Positions 54,262 through 62,927 of a DNA stretch of 64,000 nucleotides are shown here, piece after piece (position 1 is the stretch's first letter; each line of letters opens with the position of its first letter). Origin of the DNA: Conchocele bisecta (Eukaryota > Mollusca > Bivalvia > Lucinida > Thyasiridae). The DNA lies in contig JAQRGA010000165.1 in NCBI GenBank assembly GCA_029237695.1, forward strand, positions 248,001-312,000. Direction: 5' to 3'. The notes under the pieces are model-generated. The model did no database searches and had not been told where the DNA came from. It was given only the letters and a program-made list of their open reading frames with translations. The position numbers and the translations under genes were made by a program.

Positions 54262-54679
54262 GGGGCGCCAAGTGGGACATGGCTCAATTTTGTCAACAAA
54301 ATTCATTTTTGTGCCACAAAATTCAATTCTGTGTCACAAAATTCACTTTTGTGCCATAGAATTTGAATTCAATTCTGTGTCACAAAATTCAATTCTGTGT
54401 CACAAAATTCAATTCTGTGTCACAGAATTCAATTCTGTGTCACAAAGTTCAATTCTGTGCCACAAAATTCAATTCTGTCAATTCTGCACACGCATGTAAG
54501 AAGGACTACCATTGGTCAGAAACTGCACTGGAGAAATGGGTCACGGTCGCCGATCTACACATCTACACTATCTCCAAACAGTCAAACGTTGACAAACCCA
54601 TTCGTATTTAAACTCATTTGCGTTATAATTGTACACATAATTCATGTACATGTAGATCTCCCGCGAGTACTGACGTCAT

Positions 54680-54898
54680 TTATAGTGTATCGCAAGGTAC
54701 ATCTGCCCCAGTTAAATCAATAATACACGCGCTGTGGCCTGTGTTCTGACTGCTGTCTGTGTTTATAAACAGAATGTGTGTATTGGGCCATTTGAGGAAA
54801 CCATTTGTAGTATTTGTGTAGATACCATGGATTACTAAGATGGTGTATACTGTAAATAATGCATGTAGACACATATTTGCGAACACGTAACTTCGCAA
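54680..54898 (-). other. ORF inside the 1.48-kb element, probably not a gene
   Basis: A reading frame ending LTGADVPCDTL is preserved in both copies (here and at 63,567-63,851, minus and plus respectively). The conservation may reflect only the recent common origin of the repeats. No recognisable domain. Confidence 0.3.
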
Positions 54899-55005
54899 CT
54901 AGTAGACACAGATCCAATACCATTTGTTTCACAAGGTTAGATCTACTGTTAGAATACGACGTCATCTAATGTCATTTTCGAGCATGAAACGTTACCTGAT
55001 AAATA

Positions 55006-55154
55006 GAATACCAGGCTAGTGTATTTTAATATCAAGTTTATCAGGCTCGGCTCGGAAACGGTAGGAATTCCTCGGCAAGCCTCGGAATTCCTACGCGTTT
55101 CCTAGCCTTGCCTGATAAACTTGCTATCCAACCAAATACACTAGCCTGGTATTC
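55006..55154. repeat. Long foldback hairpin in the 1.48-kb element
   Basis: GAATACCAGGCTAGTGTATT and AATACACTAGCCTGGTATTC form the ends of an approximately 150-bp inverted repeat with a GGAATTCC-rich centre. Homologous hairpin at 63,382-63,525. Confidence 0.85.
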
Positions 55155-55731
55155 TCTATATATGGGCATGCTCTCAGGTCTAGCTATGTCCGGCTACTTT
55201 ATGTTTGACCCTGTTTACATAATTGAGGGAAAATTCTGAATATTTTTCTTATTTCTCTTCAAAGTATATATGCTTATATGGTGTGACCACTCATTTGTAA
55301 TCATAATATAACCAAAATAACTGTCCATAAAGAAGTATAATATTGGTATATTGGGTTATATTTTCGCATTGAAATATTTAAACCTGCAAGTGTACTCCAC
55401 CATCTAGTAAAATGGATTAAGACCGATCTCAACCAATCAACGTAGAGATGACATAGACTATCCTACGCAAACTAATTTTTGTGGACAACAATGAATTCTG
55501 TCCCACAAAACTGAATTTTCTTCACAAAACTCAATTCTGTCTTACAAAATTGAATCCTTTATAACAAAAATGAATTTTGTATACGAAACGTATGCAGAAT
55601 TGAATTTTGTGACACAGAATTGAATTTTGTGACACAGAACTGACAGAATTGAATTTTGTGACACAGAATTGAATTTTGTGATTTTTAGTGTTACAAAACT
55701 CAATTTTGTACACATAATTAACCTGTCCTGC

Positions 55732-56289
55732 ATGGCGCCCCGTATTACCCGCCTCAACGACTCCATTAAAACGCAAAAACAATTATTGGCATTTGTAGAG
55801 GACGCAATCTCAGCTAAGGTGGAACTGGAGAAGGCAATCCAGAATTATCAAGACGTTTTGCAGAATGCCAGCACCCCAGTAGACTATGTATTTGGAATAA
55901 GTCTTTATATGGCGCCGAGCAATATGATACTACGAGACGACCCGGTTGACGGTTACAATAATCAGATCGTAATCGCCACCGTCAATCAAAAAATCGGCCA
56001 CAACGGGAACTTGAACGCGGATATCATCAAGCGCACCCCCAACATGCTCGGGTTCATCCAATCTCGATTGGGAGTTGAGGTTGGAAGTGGAACCGATTTC
56101 ATAAAACCGCAAGCACTCACCCCAGTACCCCCAATTCGTGAATTGGATGCACCATCAAGTTCCCCCAATTCTTCCAATCGCGATTGGATTGGAACAGGAG
56201 CGGGAACTAGTGTCACAACCCACGAGGAGGAGAAATTAGGGCTCGTCGTTGCCCTCGTGGTGATCGGACTATTCGCGCTTTGGTTTTAG
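55732..56289 (+). pseudogene. Conserved ORF with C-terminal TM (copy C, 5' truncated)
   Basis: The ATG at 55,732 lies inside the terminal repeat of the inserted element and opens MAPRITRLNDSIKTQKQ in frame with the gene body. The body has FVEDAISAKVELEKAIQNYQ, STPVDYVFGISLYMAPSN and ILRDDPVDGYNNQIVIATVN, then a linker with three palindromes (56,058, 56,131, 56,174), and a C-terminal TM (GLVVALVVIGLFALWF). The N-terminal half known from A is gone. Open throughout, so it could still be translated as a shortened protein. Confidence 0.6.
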
Positions 56290-57089
56290 AAACTCTCGGG
56301 AGGCTAATAGTAGGAGACCGGCGATTGCCACGATTAAAGCCCAAGCATTATCGGCGAGCCATCCGGCCGTTTTTGATAATATAGATAACAAGTAGGAAAT
56401 GACACCCCCGATCAACCCAGGCAGCGCGGCAGCCACCTTTCCGGCTAATTTAGCCAGGAGACTGGCGAGGGCTTTTATACACTTTTTTACCAACTCCTTG
56501 GCTCCACCGGATGCTGGCGCGGGTGCTGGCGCGGGTGCAACAGCCACACCGCCAGTGAAAGCTAGAACTATGGTTGATATAGTCATGCCGACAGCTGCGA
56601 GGATGCTTACTATCGTGACGCCCTGCTCTCTGAACAGAGTGCGAAGACCTCACCGAGTGTCGTCTCCTCGTGCAGAACCCTCGAGATTGTTTCACGGATC
56701 CGACTTATTTGTGTGCGGAGAGCCTCACGGCAAACCGATGCAGCCTCCGAGCGAGCTGCTCTTTCATCCCGCAACGACCGCAGTCGTTCGGTGATCCGCT
56801 CGGTAGATTCTCTATCGTCACAGACTTCCCAAAGTTTTCTTTCTTCTAGCGCGATATGTTCATCCAGCGCCGTGAGTTTGGAGAGGTTATGAACCAATTC
56901 ACCCTGGACTGTTTGCATAGCCCTATCGAGGCCCCGGAGTTCGCGAAGAGGTAACGGCGGGTCATCCATCGTGCTGAGTATTCCATCTATCTCGCTTTTG
57001 ATGAGGTCCATTGTGCGAATAGCGTCGGTGGCTACACGAGGGATCTCGCTGAGCTCGACAGTTTCTATAGCGGCGGCCGTCTTTGCCAT
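56269..57089 (-). pseudogene. Coiled-coil membrane protein (copy C)
   Basis: Starts MAKTAAAIETVELSEIPRVA at 57,089. Charged helical region (LSKLTALDEHIALEERKLWE, TERITERLRSLRDERAARSE, THISRIRE-type), then HEETTLGE and a frameshift near 56,640. The second block (56,586-56,269) has a first TM segment, an Ala/Pro linker (AVAPAPAPAPASGGAKELV), an amphipathic helix (CIKALASLLAKLAGKVAAAL), an ISYLLSILSKT stretch and a last TM (WALIVAIAGLLLLAS). The family is recurrent in invertebrate Polintons; a membrane-active or minor capsid role is inferred. The tail overlaps the convergent gene by about 20 bp. Confidence 0.65.
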
Positions 57090-57115
57090 CGTTTCGTCGG
57101 TAGAATGTAGGGCCT

Positions 57116-57571
57116 CTACAGCGCGGGCCGGTATATTGTTTTACCCCTCTTCCAATCCGTGAATCCGAGTTCGCCTTTTATGATTTCGCCACCGCCCCGG
57201 TTTCCGGCAATGGTGCTCAGCGCTAGGGGTTTTCCGGTCTTCATGTTGATGATCGGGATATTTGATGCTTTTAGTCGCATTCTACCGCGCATATCCAATT
57301 CGAACTTGGAGTAGTCGCGGCTGACAGACGGGACCGCACTTTGTTCTGCCAAACAGTTGTAGTAGTCGTCTACAGCTGACTTGACTAATTCCTGGTTTAG
57401 ACTAATGGTGTTGGTAGCGCCACCTATTTCCTCGCCGGCTGGTGTCTCTATGAAGGCCATTTCGTCGATGTTCGCGAGGTAATCATCGAAGTCGTCATCA
57501 TCGTCGATGTCATCGTCTCGGTCGCCCGTAGTGAGATCGAATTCGTCCATGCCAAAGTCGCGACCATCCAT
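57116..57571 (-). CDS. Acidic ORF (copy C, intact)
   Basis: 151 codons from MDGRDFGMDEFDLTTGDRDD. The first 50 residues are extremely acidic (DDDIDDDDDFDDYLANIDE). Then comes SLNQELVKSAVDDYYNCLAE, SAVPSVSRDYSKFELDMRGR, a Lys-rich part and the C-terminus DWKRGKTIYRPAL. The stop is conserved in all three copies, 27 bp before the start of the coiled-coil gene on another frame, so the two are either adjacent genes or joined by a frame change. Function unknown. The capsid gene that would normally be divergent from it is deleted here. Confidence 0.6.
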   Translation of the reverse strand: MDGRDFGMDEFDLTTGDRDDDIDDDDDFDDYLANIDEMAFIETPAGEEIGGATNTISLNQELVKSAVDDYYNCLAEQSAVPSVSRDYSKFELDMRGRMRLKASNIPIINMKTGKPLALSTIAGNRGGGEIIKGELGFTDWKRGKTIYRPAL

Positions 57572-57624
57572 CGTTAACGATGTATTAAAGAAAAAACCAT
57601 ACTTATTTAATAGAGTTACTAATA

Positions 57625-57849
57625 ACTCAAAAGTACAACGCCGTCCTCAAGGATCTGCGCGAGCAAACGAAATGGGTCGCCCTCTTCCACTGCAAGGACC
57701 GAGACTCATTCGATGACTGTCTTCGAGAGAACGACGTTATCCCAACGCGCGAGGAGCGTCTGGAGGTTCGACAGATGCTTTCGGAAACTAAGCACGCCAA
57801 GTTTCTGTTAAAGACTGATCAACCCACTGCTTACGAAGCTATCAATTAA
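57625..57849 (+). pseudogene. Packaging ATPase, C-terminal remnant (copy C)
   Basis: Begins abruptly with the codons for STQKYNAVLKDLREQTKWVA and runs in frame through LFHCKDRDSFDDCLREN to TKHAKFLLKTDQPTAYEAIN and a TAA at 57,847-57,849. Walker A and B are missing, as is the whole capsid gene upstream. Cannot be a functional ATPase. Confidence 0.75.
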
Positions 57850-57854
57850 TTACT

Positions 57855-57990
57855 GAGCAATTACTTAACGCTCGTTAGTAACTGCTGAGTAAATGTTAAC
57901 AATGCACAATTACTTAACGCTGTTAGTAATGCTGAGTAAATACTTAACAATCATGAACAAATGTTGAACAAATGCTGAACAATGGTTAAC
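57855..57990. repeat. Degenerate direct-repeat array (copy C)
   Basis: GAGCAATTACTTAACGCTCG and related units such as GCTGAGTAAATGTTAACAAT and GAACAAATGCTGAACAATGG. The same gap is occupied by arrays in A and B. Confidence 0.7.
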
Positions 57991-57991
57991 A

Positions 57992-58656
57992 ATGTTAAGA
58001 ATGTTTTGCTCCGCTGCGAGCTTTGTTGCGAGCATAACGGTGATGATAAGTATCGGGTGGTGCGCTTGGCAATATGTTAGACTTATGAGGTTAGTTAGAA
58101 TAGTACTAATTAATAAAAATAAAATAATGAACTGCGACGAACTTCTCGATCAGCTAATGGAAGAGACAGTCGTGTTGTCTGCCGACATGACATCTTTCCC
58201 AAAAGAAACTGTAGGAACCGGCACGACTGCCGACACGACTGCCGATACGGCTGCCGGCACGGTCCTGAAAGAAAATGAAAACGCGACGCGACGCGACGCG
58301 ATCGGCTAGCTGCGCTGGTTGGTGGGGGACAATCGGAGCGGTATTTCGGTAGGCGTCAGATGCGGAGGTCGATAAAATATATGCGCGATACGAATCTAAA
58401 TTGGGGGCAGAGATGACGAAAACTCTTGGGGCGGCAGCTATTCATTTGTACGCTACCGCTGTTACTACACTTCTCCCTATACCAAACACCGCGGGATTGA
58501 TTGGCGATTTAGAGACTGACCCTTTTGTAGGACACACTCTTAGAACAGCCTGCTGCTCAATTTATCACAAGTTTGGAATGTACTTAGCTCCGCTGACAAC
58601 CGCGTTGACCACGGCTAAACACTGTCAATTTGGACATATATGCCCACGAACTATAA
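57992..58656 (+). pseudogene. Membrane-anchored conserved ORF (copy C)
   Basis: Open from MLRMFCSAASFVASITVMIS, through a basic MRLVRIVLINKNK patch, directly into MNCDELLDQLMEETV. A Thr/Ala/Asp repeat tract (TTADTTADTAAGT) and a GACGC repeat follow, then a frameshift near 58,300. The second block (58,401-58,656 and beyond) has LGAAAIHLYATAVTTLLPIP, DPFVGHTLRTACCSIYHKFG and HCQFGHICPR. As in B, the N-terminal TM and MNCDELL parts share one frame, supporting a single membrane-anchored protein. Function unknown. Confidence 0.6.
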
Positions 58657-58665
58657 GCTCAGAAA

Positions 58666-59196
58666 ATGATGATGACACAAGATGCACCTGTGCAAGCACC
58701 TGCGAGAGTGACGGAACAGACCTCAACTTCCAATCGAGATTGGATGAACCCGATTGCACCCCAACAGTGTTGGATGAACCCTCAACTCCCAATCGAGATT
58801 GGATGACACAAAAACCCAAAAAGACAGGCAGCTGGGCGGGCAGCGGCTGCCACCCGAAAAGCTAAACAAGATAAAATACTCGCCGAGCTTCGAGAGGCTA
58901 AACAGTCGTTTTTTGCTTCAGCCACTCCTGAGCTGGAGCGACAGTTGGGGACAGAGACAGCAAAACATACGAAGACAGATGTTTATCCTCAGGAACTGTC
59001 CGTGCAATACCCGATTGCTGTAGCTCATACCCCCTATTACATAGAAATCATCACGTGGGTTGTTGGTGGTGGTCTTGCAGTTGTGGGCACCCTGTGTGTG
59101 CGGAACTACCTTTCGAAAGCCGCGGTTCCGAAGAAAGTCACGAAACCGATTGCGCCCCATTTAAACATTGATCGCGATCCCTTTTATATGCAATAA
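58666..59196 (+). pseudogene. Linker/TM conserved ORF (copy C)
   Basis: Starts with ATGATGATGACACAAGATGC and reads MMMTQDAPVQAPARVTEQ. Two palindromes of one type (58,730-58,743, 58,789-58,802) and one of another (58,761-58,773) lie in the linker, and a TGA follows the second one in this frame. Later segments in other frames are PYYIEIITWVVGGGLAVVGT (TM) and NIDRDPFYMQ at the end. Equivalent to 25,928-25,389 in B. Confidence 0.55.
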
Positions 59197-59211
59197 TTAT
59201 AGTTATCAACA

Positions 59212-59444
59212 ATGGCTGAAAACGATGGTAAAATGATAGTGAATGTGCTTTATCACGCCGTGGTGATATCGGGTCTTAGTATCGGGTTTGCTCGACTATC
59301 AAAGATGGCCTTCGGAGGGCCCGCTCTCAAATTGGACATGACCTTGAGAGACGTACGGCTCGTGACTTGAATGTAGCGGCAGCAGTTGGGACCCGAGATT
59401 ATCTAGTTAAAGCAGGAATTCTACCTGCTAATATATGGAAATAA
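59212..59444 (+). pseudogene. 77-residue conserved ORF (copy C)
   Basis: MAENDGKMIVNVLYHAVVIS, SIGFARLSKMAFGG and DMTLRDVRLV are in frame; a base loss near 59,365 causes an early stop. The ancestral end is KAGILPANIWK-type residues before the TAA at 59,442-59,444, which overlaps the next ATG (TAATG). Confidence 0.6.
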
Positions 59445-59893
59445 TGGCTTCGATCGCAATAATGATAGGTGGTGCAGTCGTGAGTGCTGTGGCGTTCGGC
59501 GGTAGCAACTATTTATTCTCGTTAATAGGAAAATCCGACGCGGATGAGGAGCACATGCGTCACGATTTAGCTGCAGAACAACTCAAGAGCGCAGACGCAG
59601 CATGGTCAAAAAAACGAACCGCCCATCTGGATTGGGTCAGCGAAGAGCTTCGCCGCGAGAATCAGGCCGTGCAAACTTTCCAGAATGTTGAAGAAGCCAA
59701 CCGCGAGTATGCGCTGGCATATCCGCAGAGAAGGCTCGCGCCGCTGGATCCCGAGCCCCAACTTTCAGATTTATATGTACCGTCAGAGGCCCAAAAAGAC
59801 CGCGAGATCGCGTTCATCATCGTGGGAATGGTAGCGACGGGTCTCGTCAGCTACTATATTGGAAAAGCAATAAGCAAAAGCAATAAGCAATAA
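59444..59893 (+). CDS. 150-residue membrane ORF (copy C, intact)
   Basis: MASIAIMIGGAVVSAVAFGG forms an N-terminal hydrophobic segment. A long charged helix follows (DEEHMRHDLAAEQLKSADAA, KKRTAHLDWVSEELRREN), then VEEANREYALAYPQRRLAPL, PEPQLSDLYVPSEAQKDREI and a C-terminal TM (FIIVGMVATGLVSYYIG). Both termini are hydrophobic with a coiled middle. Translationally coupled to the preceding gene. The family is recurrent in invertebrate Polintons with unknown function; a virion membrane or scaffold role would fit but is not shown. Confidence 0.7.
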   Translation: MASIAIMIGGAVVSAVAFGGSNYLFSLIGKSDADEEHMRHDLAAEQLKSADAAWSKKRTAHLDWVSEELRRENQAVQTFQNVEEANREYALAYPQRRLAPLDPEPQLSDLYVPSEAQKDREIAFIIVGMVATGLVSYYIGKAISKSNKQ

Positions 59894-59923
59894 TAATTAT
59901 TTTTTTTTCATATATATAGAACG

Positions 59924-60240
59924 ATGTTAGTTGACGAGCTTTATTTTGCTCTGATCGATGTAGGTTACACAGCCCTTAAACACCGTTTAGCTGGCACAAA
60001 GGGTCTGATCCATCTGGCCCAAGATTCTCTCGAGACGTGGCGCGAGGACGAAAAAAGCGGCCACCCTTTTCGTAAAGCGGATATTAGATTTCTCCGAGTT
60101 CCCGCTCATGAGCTGAAACGTAACCGGCAGCTGCAGCGAAACTTCTAACAAAGGTTTAGTATCGACGACGCAGTTACCGAACGATCTGGCGAGGACATGT
60201 TGGAGACTGTTCGATCTACTAGAATACCTCGCATACGATG
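59924..60240 (+). pseudogene. Short basic conserved ORF (copy C)
   Basis: MLVDELYFALIDVGYTALKH, DSLETWREDEKSGHPF and RKADIRFLRVPAHELKRNRQ are open to 60,148, where a frameshift creates a stop; the homologous tail (ending near RIPRIR-type residues) reaches the integrase start. Trp/Arg/Lys-rich, no known domain. It lies directly upstream of the integrase in all elements, perhaps as an accessory factor; that is inference from position. Confidence 0.55.
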
Positions 60241-61058
60241 GCTACGCGCAAGATTGATAGCAAACTATCGGTTCGCCTAGCGCGCAAGCTAGCTAACACA
60301 TACTACAGCCCCCGTGGCTACTGGAAGGGACTCGCGGCGGCGACCAAGGTTTCTGAAAACGCAGCCAAGGAATGGCTCAAGAAGCAGGCCATCTGGCAGA
60401 TCTATTTACCCGCGCCTCACAATATTCCACGTCCGAAATTCGACGTGCCGGTGCCGAATGAAGTCCACTAAGTGGACCTCCTGTTTCTCCCTACAAGTAC
60501 GCCCTGACAGTCGTTGACGTAGCGAGTCGCTATAAGGGGGCTGAGCCGCTGGCCACAAAAGACCAGGCGATCGTGGAGCGGTTAAATCTAACCCTGGCTG
60601 AGAGGTTGTTCGGACACCAATACGCCAAAGAGCTGGTCAACCCTCATTCACGATCGACCGAGTGGGTGAGCAGGCTGCCCGCCGTGGTCTCCGCACTGAA
60701 CGGCGAGGTAACCAGAATGATTCGTAAAAAGCCCGTAGATGCCATCAAGTCGAAAATAGTGGCGCACAAACCATCTGTCGTCTTGCGCGTGCGACCCGTT
60801 GGTTTAGCGGAGAAACGGCTTCCATATGATGTTGCCGTCCGGTACCTCTATGAACCGGGAGAGCTCGAAGGTGGTCGCCGCCGCGCGACTGATCCCGTGT
60901 GGTCTCTCAATGTATATCATCTAGACCGATCATTTACCAAACCCGATGAGCCCGTGCTCTACTATTTGGATGATGGTCCATCGCGCGGGTTTGCTCGCGA
61001 AGAACTTCTTGCGGTGCCTTCTGACACCCAGCTACCCCCGGACCGTCCGTCGTCATAG
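60238..61058 (+). pseudogene. DDE integrase with internal deletion (copy C)
   Basis: MATRKIDSKLSVRLARKLAN to FDVPVPNEVH is open, then a TAA replaces a Gln codon. The first Asp region (VDLLFLP) follows out of frame after an 11-bp loss. From LATK the sequence jumps to DQAIVERLNL-type residues at 60,565, so the second catalytic Asp is deleted while the Glu remains. The rest is open to 61,058: AERLFGHQYAKELVNPHSRS, VRYLYEPGELEGGRRRATDP, VWSLNVYHLDRS, ending QLPPDRPSS. Cannot catalyse integration as it stands. Confidence 0.8.
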
Positions 61059-61127
61059 TTAGTCAGACTCTCGTCGAATCTTTTCGTCAGTTGTCTCCCC
61101 TTTTTCAGATTCCTTTATTTTGTTTAC

Positions 61128-62927
61128 CTATCCTATAGGCTCGGTGTGTACTCCGTCTTCCATCACTCTCCTCTTGTCGTAGTACGCCGACAGCCCCAAC
61201 TTATCCTGCTTGTACGTCTTCATCACACAGTTAACCTTTCGGAATCCCCTGTTCTCCGCCATGTCCATTCTCCCTTCGAGGGCGCTCTTGTACCTCCACC
61301 AAGTCAGATCGTTAGATCTCTTCGACATCCCCTTGGCCGAGTGCTTAGAGCTTCCGTCACCGCCCACGGAGTAGCACTTGCTGCACAGAGCGATGGCTCT
61401 ATCCCCCTCGAATTCCAGCTTGAACAGTCCAGGAGTTCTGTTGCTCCATTTATCCCAAGCCAACCACTCGGCCTTCTCCTTGTTTTACTTTCTCTTCATA
61501 TTCTTTCTCGCCACCGCCGCCAGCGTCTTCTCCGACACCGCGAAGTACATGCTATCAGTGTCCATCTGTATAAGTTCGAAATCTCCGCGATCCACGTACT
61601 TGTCCAAGAAGTCGTAGTAGAACTCCAGCATCCGGAGCTTGGCTGTCTGTTGATCACCAGTCGAGTCTTCCTGCTCGATATCTCGTAAGCCTCCCCAATC
61701 TCCTCCAGGTCTTCGAACCACGCCGACCTCAGTGCCCGGTCGACAGTCTTCTCATCCTTCGTATAAGTGGTGTTCATGTGTCTCTCTTGAGACTCTATCA
61801 GCTTGCCACAACACGCGTTACTAACCAGTTTGAATATCTCCGCCAACACCGCCTTGCTCTTGTCGACGTCCCCAGTCCGTCTGTCGGCGGTGACCTCTTC
61901 CACGAACCATTAGAACGGTTTGCCCGGTGTGTAGTCTATCACCCTATGCACCGCATTGACGACCAGACCGTGCTCAAGATACCACTTTAGTAGCGGGGAG
62001 TATATGATCATCTTCTTGACGGATAGGGCTCCAACGAGCTTCTTACTATCTCCTCGTTTTCGGTCCGTGTCCTTCAAATATTTTAACATGTGTTCCGGGA
62101 CTTCTGCTTCCTCGACAACTCTGTTTACAAATAATGGTGACATTTCCGAGAACTTGTCTCGCAGCGTTTCCGGGACCTCTATATCCAACTCCGCAAATCC
62201 GACCCACTCGTCACTCCTGATCTTCCTCACGAAACGGTCTATATGCGATGGGGTTGCCAGCGACTGATTTTTCGGGTCGTGCCACGTCCATATCTTCTCC
62301 TCCCCGCACGGCATGTCCTTCGACACAGTCGACAGATACAGCGCCTTGCACATCTTCTCCTCCCGACTCCCCACCTGACCCCTGATCGTCGACCTGCCAG
62401 CCTCGGCGTATCTGGAGATCACTATGGACGGACCACCGACCAATCCCTCCTTCATCATCGCGTAAGTCTCATCCTTCGGCGACCACAGCTCGGGCATGTC
62501 CGCCTTCCCATCGATCGTCCCACGAAGCTGGTACTGAAGGGAAACACCGGGCAGAGACACGGCGTCTTTGAGTATGTCCACGCCTCTCCCCCTGTAGAAC
62601 TCCGTCATTTTAGTCAGTGCCTCTAGGAACGGTCCGACGTCCAAGTCATTGTAGTGTGTCAACCATTCTTTGAACGTCTTCATCACCTTTTTCTCGGAAG
62701 AACTTCTTGCACTCTTTCCACTCGGACAACGACAGTAGGAACTCACCCTTCAACTTCGAGTACCACTCGGGATAGTCGGGCAGCCCCGAATGGTCGAGTT
62801 TTTCTGGGGAATCGAACCACTCGTACGGGAAGTGAGACTTTACCGTTTTACAGTCGTACGCCTTAACCCACCGGTCGTACGTGGTACCGGGTCCTAGATA
62901 CTGGATGATGTCGAGATGATGTCACAA
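61128..62927 (-). pseudogene. Type-B DNA polymerase, C-terminal part (copy C)
   Basis: Protein-primed-type polymerase of the DNA_pol_B_2 group. Readable segments in order: YLGPGTTYDRWVKAYDC and GLPDYPEWYSKLKGE (exonuclease/TPR1 boundary), KTFKEWLTHYNDLDVGPFLE, MMKEGLVGGPSIVISRYAEA (motif A side), KLVSNACCGKLIESQE (motif B), MDTDSMYFAVSE (motif C), ALCSKCYSVGGDG, SAKGMSKRSN and YYDKRRVMEDGVHTEPIG at the end. Four or five frameshifts. The N-terminal exonuclease is cut off at 62,927. The DNA is GC-richer than the A/B polymerase genes. Confidence 0.8.

Larger units (their letters stand above)
54262..55741. mobile_element. 1.48-kb inverted-repeat element inserted in C
   Basis: Outer ends are GGGGCGCCA (54,262) and TGGCGCCCC (55,741). 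Inside each end are tandem 20-bp units of the type CACAAAATTCAATTCTGTGT (left), inverted at the right. The interior contains a long foldback (55,006-55,154) and an ORF shared with the copy at 62,928 (54,898-54,680). TTAC flanks the left end and occurs three bases past the right end, a possible short target duplication. No transposase was seen, so it is non-autonomous. Confidence 0.75.
50139..62927. mobile_element. Polinton/Maverick-type element C, truncated in the polymerase
   Basis: The left terminus at 50,139 has the same hairpin as B. Gene order matches A. Compared with B it lacks the capsid gene and the first part of the ATPase (junction at about 57,620), the middle of the integrase (about 60,560), and everything upstream of the polymerase LGPG region, where a repeat element begins at 62,928. 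It also carries a 1.48-kb insertion at 54,262-55,741. Remaining ORFs are less frameshifted than in A. Confidence 0.8.

Noticed and set aside
54290..54490. Possible CRISPR-like array of CAAAATTCAATTCTGTGTCA units
   Set aside because: The units are contiguous without spacers, in a eukaryotic repeat element, and occur inverted at the other end.
61146..61688. 180-codon plus-strand ORF
   Set aside because: Antisense of the polymerase of C, whose minus-strand frames contain clear polymerase motifs.
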